A stretch of DNA of 7,593 nt from DATJGR01 sp032124855 (GTDB lineage: Bacteria; Pseudomonadota; Gammaproteobacteria; Pseudomonadales; Azotimanducaceae), in contig JAQBCT010000446.1 in assembly GCA_032124855.1 (NCBI GenBank), positions 1 to 7,593 on the forward strand, written 5' to 3'. Every line of letters starts with the position of its first letter. The stretch's first letter is position 1. The notes beneath the pieces are model-generated. The model worked only from the letters and a program-made list of their open reading frames with translations, was not told where the DNA came from and did not search any database. The position numbers were made by a program, and so were the translations under genes. Positions 1 to 6,371 of the stretch are shown here, piece after piece.

Positions 1-680
1 AGCACTGTGCCGAGAACGGCCGGAAGCGTGGGAACCAACCCGAGCGATGCAAACAGATCGGGCTCATCCACGCCCTGCTGCCAGCCCTCTATGCGAAGGC
101 GCTGTGTGTCCTGCGCCGTCGCACCGGGTACGCGGCTGACGATGTCGATGGCGCCGCTGTCACCCAGACGCGCTGCCAGCGCCATGCTGATTTCAGCCCA
201 CGACGCGGTCTTGACTCCGTCGACGGCAACAATTTCGCGACCACCAGCGATGCCCGCGACCGCGGCTGGCGTTCCCGCGACGGGCGCGGCGATGATGGGC
301 ACGACGTCGGTGTTGCCCGCGACGAACAGACCCCAGTAGACGACGAATGCCAGCAGGAAGTTAGCGGCCGGCCCGCCCAGTGCGAAGGCAATGCGTGACC
401 AGGCGGAAAGCCTGTCGAACGACTTGCCGTCGCCCGCAGGGACAGCGTCAGCATCGCGCTCATCGCGAATTCGCACGTAGCCGCCGAGCGGTACCGCGGC
501 CACCACGAACTCCGTGCCATGCCGATCGAATCGAGACAGCAGCACCGGTCCAAAGCCGATCGAGAAACGCACCACCTGCGCGCCGGCCGCGCGCGCCACG
601 AGGAAATGACCCAGCTCGTGAATGCTCACAAGCACACCCAGGGTCACCGCCAGCGCGAAGACGTATTGCAGGAATTCCAT
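1..680 (-). CDS. rseP: RseP site-2 intramembrane zinc metalloprotease (N-terminal part, cut by window edge)
   Basis: Inner-membrane protease that in E. coli makes the second cut in anti-sigma-E factor RseA during envelope stress and also clears signal-peptide remnants. Translating down from the ATG at 680 gives 226 uninterrupted codons to the edge. Visible parts: a first membrane segment (about residues 4-27) carrying the zinc-binding HELGH motif at 21-25; the conserved RFSIGFGP stretch at 38-45; GTEFVVAAVPLGGYV at 55-69; a second hydrophobic segment with GGPAANFLLAFVVYW (102-116); then a periplasmic PDZ-like region (about 125 onward, with VAVDG at 151-155). The second PDZ domain and the C-terminal LDG metal-ligand motif of the family lie off the window; the whole protein is usually about 450 residues. 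The ATG at 680 puts HELGH at the same distance from the N-terminus as in E. coli. The Shine-Dalgarno sequence is weak. It is last in the operon seen here, 129 nt after cdsA, where dxr would often lie. Confidence 0.96.
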   Translation of the reverse strand, partial: MEFLQYVFALAVTLGVLVSIHELGHFLVARAAGAQVVRFSIGFGPVLLSRFDRHGTEFVVAAVPLGGYVRIRDERDADAVPAGDGKSFDRLSAWSRIAFALGGPAANFLLAFVVYWGLFVAGNTDVVPIIAAPVAGTPAAVAGIAGGREIVAVDGVKTASWAEISMALAARLGDSGAIDIVSRVPGATAQDTQRLRIEGWQQGVDEPDLFASLGLVPTLPAVLGTV

Positions 681-708
681 CGGCTACCGCATCCAGTTGT
701 CTGTCACG

Positions 709-736
709 TTCGACACGTTCGGCGATCGCAAGTTGC
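709..736 (-). promoter_or_regulatory. Putative sigma-E-type promoter for rseP
   Basis: On the minus strand the gap before rseP holds GCAACTT (736 to 730), 15 nt, then GTCGAA (714 to 709). This fits the sigma-E consensus GGAACTT-N15-19-GTCNAA with one -35 mismatch. A start around 702 would leave a leader of roughly 20 nt before the rseP ATG. Known biology: in E. coli rseP (also called ecfE, for sigma-E dependence) is transcribed by sigma-E, so a match here makes sense. It was found by eye and is only a candidate. The rest of 681-809 holds no gene I can support. Confidence 0.4.
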
Positions 737-809
737 TTCGCCGCAGCATCTCTATGGAGCGTGACGCTTTTACCCAGCCTGAACGGGGGCGAATCATATC
801 AGCTTGCCG

Positions 810-1619
810 TCAGGGGTGCTGTGCGACCACGAAGGCGAAACACGGAAGCGCGGCCATCAGCGCGTCGATTCGATCGAGCATACCGCCGTGACCTGGAAAC
901 AGCGTGCCGGAGTCCTTTACACCGCGCGCGCGCTTGAGTGCGCTTTCGAAGAGATCGCCAAAGACACTCACCACGGCCAATAGAATAGCGGCAACGAGCC
1001 ATTGGCCTGTGTCGAATCCGACGCTAGCCAGCGGCGGTACCATCGTGCCGAGGGTCGTGCCAATGACGGCTGCCGCGACCACGCCCCCCAGTGCACCCTC
1101 CCAGGTTTTGCCAGGACTGACGAGCAACGCGAGCTTGCGTCGCCCGAATTGACGTCCGACAAAATAACCGCCGATGTCGGCGGCCCAGACGATGACGAAA
1201 ACCCACAAGATCGACCATGCCCCGCCCGCATTCCGGTTGAGCGCCACCAAGCCAAGCCAGGTGCCCAACAGAACGACATAGCCTGCAACCGCCAACACGC
1301 TGCGTCGCAGCACCATGGCACTGCCCGGAAACGTCATGACAACGATTGCGGCGCAGAGCCAGAATCCCATCACCACGGCGAAGCAAGCCGGCCACGCCGT
1401 CGGCATCTGCAGCAAGCCAAAGCCGAGCGCCGCGAATCCCGCCAGATAAAGAGCCTGCCACAAGGCTCGGGTGATACCCGACAGGTGTGCCCACTCGTAC
1501 AAACCCAGCGCCGCCAGCACGAAAAATATCGCGGCAAATGCCGTTGCAGGGAGCAGGAAGATAGCGGCGATCACTGTGGGCGCTGCAATCAGCGCAGTGA
1601 TCACGCGCAATTTCAGCAT
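810..1619 (-). CDS. cdsA: Phosphatidate cytidylyltransferase (CDP-diacylglycerol synthase)
   Basis: Integral inner-membrane enzyme converting phosphatidate and CTP to CDP-diacylglycerol, the precursor of all major phospholipids. The 269-residue product is mostly hydrophobic helices. It ends with the family signature: SALKR (226-230), KDSG (235-238), PGHGG (242-246) and DRID (249-252), with the Mg-binding acidic residues present. Other conserved blocks are DIGGYFVGRQFG (148-159), SPGKTWEG (168-175) and SVFGDLFES (218-226). I chose the ATG at 1619 because MLKLRVITALIAAP matches the E. coli N-terminus. The open frame runs upstream to 1793, but that extension lies inside uppS and has no family similarity. 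The start is 16 nt after the uppS stop and has no strong Shine-Dalgarno sequence, so translation may be coupled to uppS. Length is slightly under the E. coli protein (285). Confidence 0.96.
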   Translation of the reverse strand: MLKLRVITALIAAPTVIAAIFLLPATAFAAIFFVLAALGLYEWAHLSGITRALWQALYLAGFAALGFGLLQMPTAWPACFAVVMGFWLCAAIVVMTFPGSAMVLRRSVLAVAGYVVLLGTWLGLVALNRNAGGAWSILWVFVIVWAADIGGYFVGRQFGRRKLALLVSPGKTWEGALGGVVAAAVIGTTLGTMVPPLASVGFDTGQWLVAAILLAVVSVFGDLFESALKRARGVKDSGTLFPGHGGMLDRIDALMAALPCFAFVVAQHP

Positions 1620-1635
1620 CGACGCGCCAACCGCA

Positions 1636-2376
1636 TCACTTGCGTCGACCAAACCGGCGCAGCCGTGCACGGAATGTTTCGAAGGCGTCGTGCAGTCGCG
1701 CCTCACCGAACTCCGGCCAGTACGCGTCGGTGAAATACAACTCGGTATACGCCAGATCCCATAGCAGGAAATTACTGATGCGCTGGTCGCCACCGGTGCG
1801 GATGCACAGATCCGGTGCCGGCAGCGATCCTAGCGACAGCAGCGAACCCACCGTGTGTTCATCGACGCGATCTGGATCGATCTGGCCATTGCTGACGCCA
1901 CGCGCCAATGCGCGCATTGCCTGGACAATGTCCCAGCGACCACCGTAATTCGCCGCGATGGTCAGATGCAGCCGATCATTGTCACGCGTGATCTGCTCGG
2001 CGCGCTTCATCAACATCTGCAGTTCGGCCGCGAATCGGGTGCGGTCGCCGATGACACGCAGGCGCACGCCGCGCTCGTGTAATTCGTCGACGTTGTCTTC
2101 GAGGAACCGACGCATCAGAGACAGCAGGAGATCGACTTCACGTTTCGGTCGATCGAGATTTTCGGTGGACAGCGCAAATAGCGTGAGATAGCGCACGCCG
2201 AGGTCAGCACAAAGTTCGGCGATGGGGCGGACGTTGCGGCTGCCGGCACGATGCCCGGCGGCACCCGGCAGGTGACGCGCCTGCGCCCAGCGGTGATTGC
2301 CGTCCATGATGATCGCGACGTGGCGGGGCACCGCGTCGTTCTCTAGATGTGCCGCGCCAGCTGGAAGCTCGGACAT
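1636..2376 (-). CDS. uppS: Di-trans,poly-cis-undecaprenyl-diphosphate synthase
   Basis: Soluble cis-prenyltransferase that adds eight isopentenyl units to farnesyl diphosphate to make the C55 carrier lipid precursor for peptidoglycan and O-antigen. The 246-residue product shows HVAIIMDGNHRWA (19-31, catalytic Asp25), GHRAG (41-45), STENLDRP (70-77), AANYGGRWDI (141-150), and RTGGDQRISNFLLWDLAYTE (193-212) followed by LYFTD. Two start choices exist: an ATG at 2376 and a TTG 18 nt upstream at 2394. I prefer the ATG, which places MDGN at about the same position as in E. coli (Asp25 against Asp26); neither has a good Shine-Dalgarno sequence. An oddity is Leu74 where E. coli has Trp75 in the SENW block; the neighbouring Asn73 is kept. 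It sits 40 nt after frr and 16 nt before cdsA. Confidence 0.95.
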   Translation of the reverse strand: MSELPAGAAHLENDAVPRHVAIIMDGNHRWAQARHLPGAAGHRAGSRNVRPIAELCADLGVRYLTLFALSTENLDRPKREVDLLLSLMRRFLEDNVDELHERGVRLRVIGDRTRFAAELQMLMKRAEQITRDNDRLHLTIAANYGGRWDIVQAMRALARGVSNGQIDPDRVDEHTVGSLLSLGSLPAPDLCIRTGGDQRISNFLLWDLAYTELYFTDAYWPEFGEARLHDAFETFRARLRRFGRRK

Positions 2377-2416
2377 GAGGCTCGTGAAATCCAATGTCAG
2401 CGTCGAGATTCTATCG

Positions 2417-2974
2417 CTAAATCTTTAATACATCGGCCTCTTTTTCGGCCAAAGCGTGATCGATTTCCGCAATTCGTTTATCGGTCAGCTTCTGAATTTC
2501 ATCCTCCGCGCGGCGCGCATCATCCTCGGATACGTCCTTGTCCTTGACGAGTTCACGGATCTCGCCAATCGCGTCGCGGCGGATATTGCGCACGGCCACC
2601 CGGGCCTGCTCGGCTTCGTTCTTGGATTGCCGCGCGAGGTCGCGTCGATTTTCCTCGGACAGAGGCGGCAGCGGAATGCGAATGACGCCTGCGCTGGATG
2701 CGGGCGTGATGCCCAGGGCGCTCTTGAGAATGGCCTTCTCGATGTCGGGGAGCAGCTTCTTTTCCCACGGCGAGATCAACAGGGTGCGCGCGTCTTCGAC
2801 GCTGACCGACGCCACCTGATTCAACGGCGTATCGGTACCGTAATACGGGACCTCGATGCCGTCGAGAATGGCGGGGTTCGCGCGTCCCGTGCGAATGCGG
2901 CTGAATGCATTGGTGAGCGCTTCCAGAGACTTGCCCATGCGGGTATTCGTTTCGCGTTTGATTTGGTCAATCAC
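2417..2974 (-). CDS. frr: Ribosome recycling factor
   Basis: Cytoplasmic factor that, with EF-G, splits post-termination ribosomes. Using the GTG at 2974 as start gives 185 residues, the same length as E. coli RRF. The alignment runs without gaps from the first helix (MIDQIKRE) to the last (ALAEKEADVLKI). Conserved landmarks are SRIRTGRANP (25-34), LDGIEVPYYGT (37-47), IRIPLPPLSEE (98-108) and EAEQARVAVRNIRRDA (120-135), which includes Arg129 and Arg132, the latter known to be essential in E. coli. The frame is open to another GTG at 2986, but the residues this adds are not conserved and they contain the Shine-Dalgarno sequence of the downstream GTG. The gene follows pyrH by 27 nt and ends in TAG. 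Confidence 0.96.
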   Translation of the reverse strand: MIDQIKRETNTRMGKSLEALTNAFSRIRTGRANPAILDGIEVPYYGTDTPLNQVASVSVEDARTLLISPWEKKLLPDIEKAILKSALGITPASSAGVIRIPLPPLSEENRRDLARQSKNEAEQARVAVRNIRRDAIGEIRELVKDKDVSEDDARRAEDEIQKLTDKRIAEIDHALAEKEADVLKI

Positions 2975-2980
2975 AGGGCG

Positions 2981-2984
2981 CCTC
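2981..2984 (-). promoter_or_regulatory. Ribosome binding site that fixes the frr start
   Basis: GAGG on the minus strand lies 6 nt before the GTG at 2974, a good Shine-Dalgarno spacing. The upstream in-frame GTG at 2986 overlaps this site, so it is unlikely to be the start. Confidence 0.65.
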
Positions 2985-3001
2985 ACGCGTTGCTGAAGGG
3001 A

Positions 3002-3724
3002 TTAAGTCTCGCCGCGGTCAATCAGCGTGCCGAGACGCTCGCCACTGGCGATTCTCTGCAGCGCGCCCGGCGCGTTCATGTCGAATACGACGATCGGCAT
3101 CGCATGGTCGCGACACAGACAGATGGCCGTCATATCCATTACTTTGAGATCCTGACTGATGACTTCGTTGTACGTCAGACGGTCGAATCGGCGGGCCGAT
3201 TTATCGCGCATCGGGTCCGCCGTGTACACCCCATCCACCTTGGTCGCTTTCAACACGACGTTCGCGCCAATTTCGATGCCTCGCAGGCACGCGGCCGAGT
3301 CGGTAGTGAAGAATGGATTGCCCGTGCCTGCCGCAAACAGCACCACCTGTCCGGCGTTGATCAACTCCAATGCGCGCGGCTGTGAATAGCCTTCCACCAT
3401 GCCAGCCATCGGAATCGCGGAGAGAACGGTGGCCTCAGCGCCCAGCGAGCGCAGCACGTCGCGAAACGCCAGCGCATTCATGACCGTGGCGAGCATACCC
3501 ATGTGATCGCCCGTCACGCGATCGAGTCCGGCCTGGGCCAGCGCGGCGCCGCGAAACAGGTTGCCGCCCCCGAGCACCAGCCCGAACTGCGCGCCGCCGT
3601 CCTGGCTCGCGACGATCTCACGGCCGACACGACGCACGACATCCGGATCAATACCGAACTCAGCCTCGCCGGCCAATGCTTCGCCGCTGAGCTTCAGAAG
3701 AAAGCGCGGGGCGGCGCCACCCAT
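3002..3724 (-). CDS. pyrH: UMP kinase
   Basis: Bacterial UMP kinase of the amino-acid-kinase fold. It phosphorylates UMP to UDP with ATP, acts as a hexamer, and in E. coli is activated by GTP and inhibited by UTP. The product has 240 residues (E. coli 241). Motifs in order: KLSGEAL (11-17, phosphate binding), GGGNLFRGA (52-60), GDHMGMLATVMN (72-83), AAGTGNPFFTTDSAA (131-145, the UMP and nucleotide site), KATKVDGVYTADP (159-171) and NAPGAL (217-222). The ATG at 3724 is 6 nt after the tsf stop, implying translational coupling. The N-terminus is a few residues shorter than in E. coli before the first strand. The gene ends in TAA. Confidence 0.97.
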   Translation of the reverse strand: MGGAAPRFLLKLSGEALAGEAEFGIDPDVVRRVGREIVASQDGGAQFGLVLGGGNLFRGAALAQAGLDRVTGDHMGMLATVMNALAFRDVLRSLGAEATVLSAIPMAGMVEGYSQPRALELINAGQVVLFAAGTGNPFFTTDSAACLRGIEIGANVVLKATKVDGVYTADPMRDKSARRFDRLTYNEVISQDLKVMDMTAICLCRDHAMPIVVFDMNAPGALQRIASGERLGTLIDRGET

Positions 3725-3730
3725 TCGGTA

Positions 3731-4603
3731 TCAGCCCCGCCCTCGGACCTGCGCCGCAACCTCTGCGGCGAAATCCGTTTCGACCTTTTCGACGCCCTCG
3801 CCCACTTCGAAGCGCGCAAATCCGCTGCAGGTTGCCTTGCGCTGCGCAAGCAGTTGGCCCACCTTGACGTTGGCGTCCTTCACGAAGGGTTGCTCGAGCA
3901 GGCTCGATTCGGCGAGAAATTTTCGCACTTTGCCATCCACCATCTTGGCCATGATCTCTGCGGGCTTGCCGCTGTCGGCCACTTGGGCGGCGAAGATCTC
4001 GCGTTCCTTGGCAACAGTTGCAGGCGGCAGATCCGTACCCGCCACGACGAGCGGATTAACGGCCGTGACGTGCATGGCCAGTTCCCTGCCCAAGTCCGCG
4101 TTGCCCCCGGTCAGTGCAACCAGGGCGGCCTTGCGATTGTCCTGGTGCATATAGCTCGACACGGTGCCGCCCGCGCCTTCGACGATGGCGGCGCGACGCA
4201 CGGCGACGTTTTCGCCGATTTCCTGCACCAGCGCCTCGCGCTCCGCGTCCAGACCGCTGGCCAGCAATGTCGCAACGTCGGCGTTGCGTTGCTCGAACAC
4301 GCGATCACAGACACGGGCAACGAACGCGATGAATTTCTCGTTGCGGGCCGCAAAGTCCGTTTCAATATTGACTTCGACCAGCACGCCGAAGCTGCCGTCG
4401 TCTGCGACACGCAGGGCAAGCAGTCCATCCGCGGCGGTACGGTCTGACTTCTTGGCGGCCTTCAGGGCGCTGTTCTTTCGCAGGTAGTCAAACGCCTGAT
4501 CCAGGTCGCCGCCGGCTTCGGTCAACGCCTTCTTGCAGTCCATCATGCCCAGCCCGGTACGGTCGCGAAGCGCTTTGACCATGCCCGCCGTAATCACGGC
4601 CAT
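3731..4603 (-). CDS. tsf: Elongation factor Ts
   Basis: Guanine nucleotide exchange factor that regenerates EF-Tu-GTP in the cytoplasm. The 290-residue product shows the N-terminal UBA-like domain with RTGLGMMDCKKALTEAGGD (15-33), then the core ETDFAARNEKF (81-91) carrying the Asp-Phe pair that in E. coli inserts into EF-Tu. SGKPAEIMAKMVDGKVRKF follows further on, and the conserved C-terminal block is FARFEVGEGVEKVETDFAAE. It is slightly longer than E. coli EF-Ts (283). The ATG at 4603 comes one nucleotide after the rpsB TGA, so it depends on a Shine-Dalgarno sequence inside the rpsB end. It also lies 6 nt upstream of pyrH, placing it in the middle of a tightly packed operon. Confidence 0.97.
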   Translation of the reverse strand: MAVITAGMVKALRDRTGLGMMDCKKALTEAGGDLDQAFDYLRKNSALKAAKKSDRTAADGLLALRVADDGSFGVLVEVNIETDFAARNEKFIAFVARVCDRVFEQRNADVATLLASGLDAEREALVQEIGENVAVRRAAIVEGAGGTVSSYMHQDNRKAALVALTGGNADLGRELAMHVTAVNPLVVAGTDLPPATVAKEREIFAAQVADSGKPAEIMAKMVDGKVRKFLAESSLLEQPFVKDANVKVGQLLAQRKATCSGFARFEVGEGVEKVETDFAAEVAAQVRGRG

Positions 4604-4604
4604 C

Positions 4605-5381
4605 TCAGTTGACCTCGTCTTCTTCGAGGCTGGCAGCGCCTACGGCGACCTCATTGTTGTCGACTTCGACAAAATCATCGATGCGCACTTCTCCGCCGGC
4701 ATGCGCACGACCCTCGGCAACCGCGTCGGCTACCGCCGTGACATAGAGACGGATCGCGCGTATGGCATCGTCGTTGCCTGGAATGACATAGTCGACGCCA
4801 GCGGGATCACTGTTGGAATCGACCACACCCACCACGGGAATGCCGAGCTTGTTCGCCTCGGTGACAGCGATGTGCTCGTGCTCCACATCCACGACAAACA
4901 GCATATCGGGGAGTCCACCCATCTTCTTGATGCCGCCGAGACTGCGTTCGAGCTTTGCCATCAGGCGTCGCTTGGTCAGCGCCTCTTTCTTCGTCAGACG
5001 CTCAAACGTACCGTCGGCGGCCTGGGTTTCCAGCTCTTCCAGTCGGCGGATAGATTGGCGGATGGTCTTGTAGTTGGTCAGCATGCCCCCCAGCCAACGC
5101 TGATCGACGTAGGGCATATCGACCCGACTCGCCTGTTCTTTGATCACCTTGGCGGCTGCCCGCTTGGTGCCCACGAACAGGATCTTGTGGCGCCGGGCGG
5201 CGACCGCACGGACGTGCGCCAGCGCTTCGTTGAAAGCGGGCACGGTCCGTTCGAGATTGATGATGTGGATCTTGTTGCGGGCCCCGAAAATATAGGGGGC
5301 CATCTTGGGGTTCCAGAATCGCGTTTGATGACCGAAGTGCACGCCTGCGGCCAACATGTCACGCATGCTGATATTTGCCAT
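4605..5381 (-). CDS. rpsB: 30S ribosomal protein S2
   Basis: Small-subunit protein that binds on the back of the 30S near S1 and, in E. coli, represses its own operon through the mRNA leader. The product has 258 residues (E. coli 241). It opens with SMRDMLAAGVHFGHQT (5-20), then WNPKMAPYIFGARNKIHIIN, KILFVGTKRAA, RWLGGMLTNYKTIRQSI, LTKKEAL, SLGGIKKMGGLPDMLFVVD and VIPGNDDAIRAI, all typical of S2. The C-terminal tail is acidic and longer than in E. coli, ending EEDEVN. The ATG at 5381 has GAGGAA (5389 to 5384) close upstream. It is the first gene of the minus-strand operon and is preceded by a long structured leader. Confidence 0.98.
   Translation of the reverse strand: MANISMRDMLAAGVHFGHQTRFWNPKMAPYIFGARNKIHIINLERTVPAFNEALAHVRAVAARRHKILFVGTKRAAAKVIKEQASRVDMPYVDQRWLGGMLTNYKTIRQSIRRLEELETQAADGTFERLTKKEALTKRRLMAKLERSLGGIKKMGGLPDMLFVVDVEHEHIAVTEANKLGIPVVGVVDSNSDPAGVDYVIPGNDDAIRAIRLYVTAVADAVAEGRAHAGGEVRIDDFVEVDNNEVAVGAASLEEDEVN
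4612..4616 (-). promoter_or_regulatory. tsf ribosome binding site inside the end of rpsB
   Basis: GAGGT on the minus strand lies 8 nt before the tsf ATG (4603) and forms part of the penultimate rpsB codons (Glu-Val). With a single base between the rpsB TGA and the tsf ATG, ribosomes finishing S2 would cover this site, which points to reinitiation or coupling. Confidence 0.65.
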
Positions 5382-5522
5382 GTTTCCTCGTCTATGTGGG
5401 GTTAAGCCTCCACGCGCCCCAGATCCGAACCATCCTCAGATGGCACCCACGGATCTGTGTCGATGCGTGTGAGTGATTTTGATCATCGCTCAATGGCGAA
5501 TGATCCGGTTTGCCTCGCGGCG
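5382..5522 (-). ncRNA. Structured rpsB mRNA leader (t44/tff position, likely S2 autoregulatory)
   Basis: If transcription starts near 5522, rpsB has a leader of about 140 nt that can fold. Pairings visible on the minus strand are as follows. First, GATCA(T)TCGC at 5505-5496 pairs with GCGATGATC at 5489-5481, with one bulged T and a short loop. Second, AGATCCG at 5456-5450 pairs with CGGATCT at 5427-5421 and encloses CCATC (5443-5439) paired with GATGG (5434-5430) around a TGAG loop. CACGC at 5469-5465 can pair with GCGTG at 5415-5411 to close the second element. The Shine-Dalgarno GAGGAA follows just downstream. In E. coli the same map-rpsB interval is the rpsB leader, catalogued as t44 (tff) RNA, through which S2 represses rpsB-tsf. 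I infer the same role here from position and pairing; no covariance test was possible. Confidence 0.55.
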
Positions 5523-5528
5523 GCGCGC

Positions 5529-5557
5529 TTTATACCATAATCCGTTTTTCGCGGGAA
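5529..5557 (-). promoter_or_regulatory. rpsB operon promoter (extended -10, GC-rich discriminator)
   Basis: On the minus strand TATAAA (5534 to 5529) is preceded by TGG, giving an extended -10 (TGnTATAAA). It is followed by GCGCGCCG, a GC-rich discriminator of the kind found at stringently controlled ribosomal promoters. A weak -35, TTCCCG (5557 to 5552), sits 17 nt upstream, as expected when an extended -10 is present. The -35 overlaps the map ribosome-binding region on the opposite strand. Confidence 0.6.
5536..5541 (+). promoter_or_regulatory. Possible map promoter -10 element
   Basis: CATAAT matches five of six bases of the -10 consensus and lies 20 nt before the map ATG. I see no convincing -35 at the right distance; TTTGCC at 5509-5514 is too far away. 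A -10 at TATACC (5531-5536) is an alternative. Either choice overlaps the rpsB -10 region on the other strand and would leave a very short map leader. Confidence 0.25.
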
Positions 5558-5561
5558 CCGC

Positions 5562-6371
5562 ATGAGCTCAGCCCCATCCATGTCCATCAAGCTTCGCAAC
5601 AACGCCGAAATCAACCTCATGCGCAACGCGGGGCGGCTAGCCGCGAGCGTGCTGGAGATGATCGGCGTCCATGTCGTGCCGGGAATCAGCACGGATGAAC
5701 TCGACCGCATCTGTCACAAATTCATTGTCGAGGATCTCAATGCGATCCCGGCACCGCTGAATTACAGCAACGCCCCCGGTCAGCCGCCGTTTCCCAAATC
5801 GATCTGCACCTCCGTCAACCACGTCGTGTGTCATGGCATTCCGTCGGACAACAAAGTCCTCAAGCGCGGCGACGTGCTGAATATCGACGTCACCGTCATT
5901 AAGGACGGCTACCACGGCGACACCAGCAAGATGTATTTCGTTGGCGAGCCCAGCGTGCTGGCACGCCGACTCGTGGAGATCACCCAGGAATGTCTCTATC
6001 GCGGTATTCGCACGGTGCGCCCGGGTGCACACCTGGGTGACATCGGCCACGCGATTCAAACCCATGCCGAGGCGAACAATCTCTCGGTCGTGCGCGAGTT
6101 CTGCGGCCATGGCATCGGCGACGTATTCCATGACGAACCTCAGGTACTGCACTACGGGCGCGCCAACTCCGGAATCGAGATCAAAGCCGGCATGACCTTC
6201 ACGATCGAGCCGATGATCAATGCCGGGCGTCGGCATGTGAAAATGCTGCCCGACCAGTGGACCGTCGTGACCAAAGATCACAAGCTGTCGGCTCAGTGGG
6301 AGCACACGATCCTCGTCACCGCCGACGGCGCCGAAGTGCTGACACTGCGCTTAGACGAAACGTTCGCGTGA
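5562..6371 (+). CDS. map: Methionine aminopeptidase, type I
   Basis: Cytoplasmic dimetal hydrolase that removes the initiator methionine from new proteins. The 269-residue product carries all five metal ligands of the family: Asp109 and Asp120 (in NIDVTVIKDGYHGDTSK), His183 (CGHGIG), Glu216 (TIEPM) and Glu247 (QWEHT). It also has the substrate-binding His91 (VVCHGIP). It is close to E. coli Map (264) apart from a few extra residues around 69-75 before PFPKS, a loop that varies in the family. I chose the ATG at 5562 because GGGA lies 6 nt upstream. The in-frame ATG at 5580 would make the N-terminus (MSIKLRNN) closer to E. coli and is a real alternative. The gene is divergent from rpsB, and its TGA overlaps the glnD GTG by 4 nt. 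Confidence 0.97.
   Translation: MSSAPSMSIKLRNNAEINLMRNAGRLAASVLEMIGVHVVPGISTDELDRICHKFIVEDLNAIPAPLNYSNAPGQPPFPKSICTSVNHVVCHGIPSDNKVLKRGDVLNIDVTVIKDGYHGDTSKMYFVGEPSVLARRLVEITQECLYRGIRTVRPGAHLGDIGHAIQTHAEANNLSVVREFCGHGIGDVFHDEPQVLHYGRANSGIEIKAGMTFTIEPMINAGRRHVKMLPDQWTVVTKDHKLSAQWEHTILVTADGAEVLTLRLDETFA

Noticed and set aside
684..797. A 37-codon minus-strand ORF in the cdsA-rseP gap (ATG at 797, TAG at 684-686)
   Set aside because: It has no recognisable similarity and no good ribosome binding site, and it overlaps the putative promoter before rseP. It is most likely chance.
1620..1793. An N-terminal extension of cdsA starting at 1793
   Set aside because: The extra 58 residues overlap the uppS coding region in another frame and are not membrane-protein-like. 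The ATG at 1619 matches the family N-terminus.
1002..5405. Long plus-strand open frames opposite the minus-strand operon (for example 2456-3385, 3503-4447 and 4533-5405, each about 290-315 codons)
   Set aside because: They lie antisense to clearly recognised conserved genes, show no recognisable motifs, and are expected from GC-rich codon use, in which the complementary frame has few stops.
5637..6305. A 222-codon minus-strand ORF opposite map
   Set aside because: It is antisense to an intact map with all metal ligands, shows no motifs of its own, and has no ribosome binding site that I can see.
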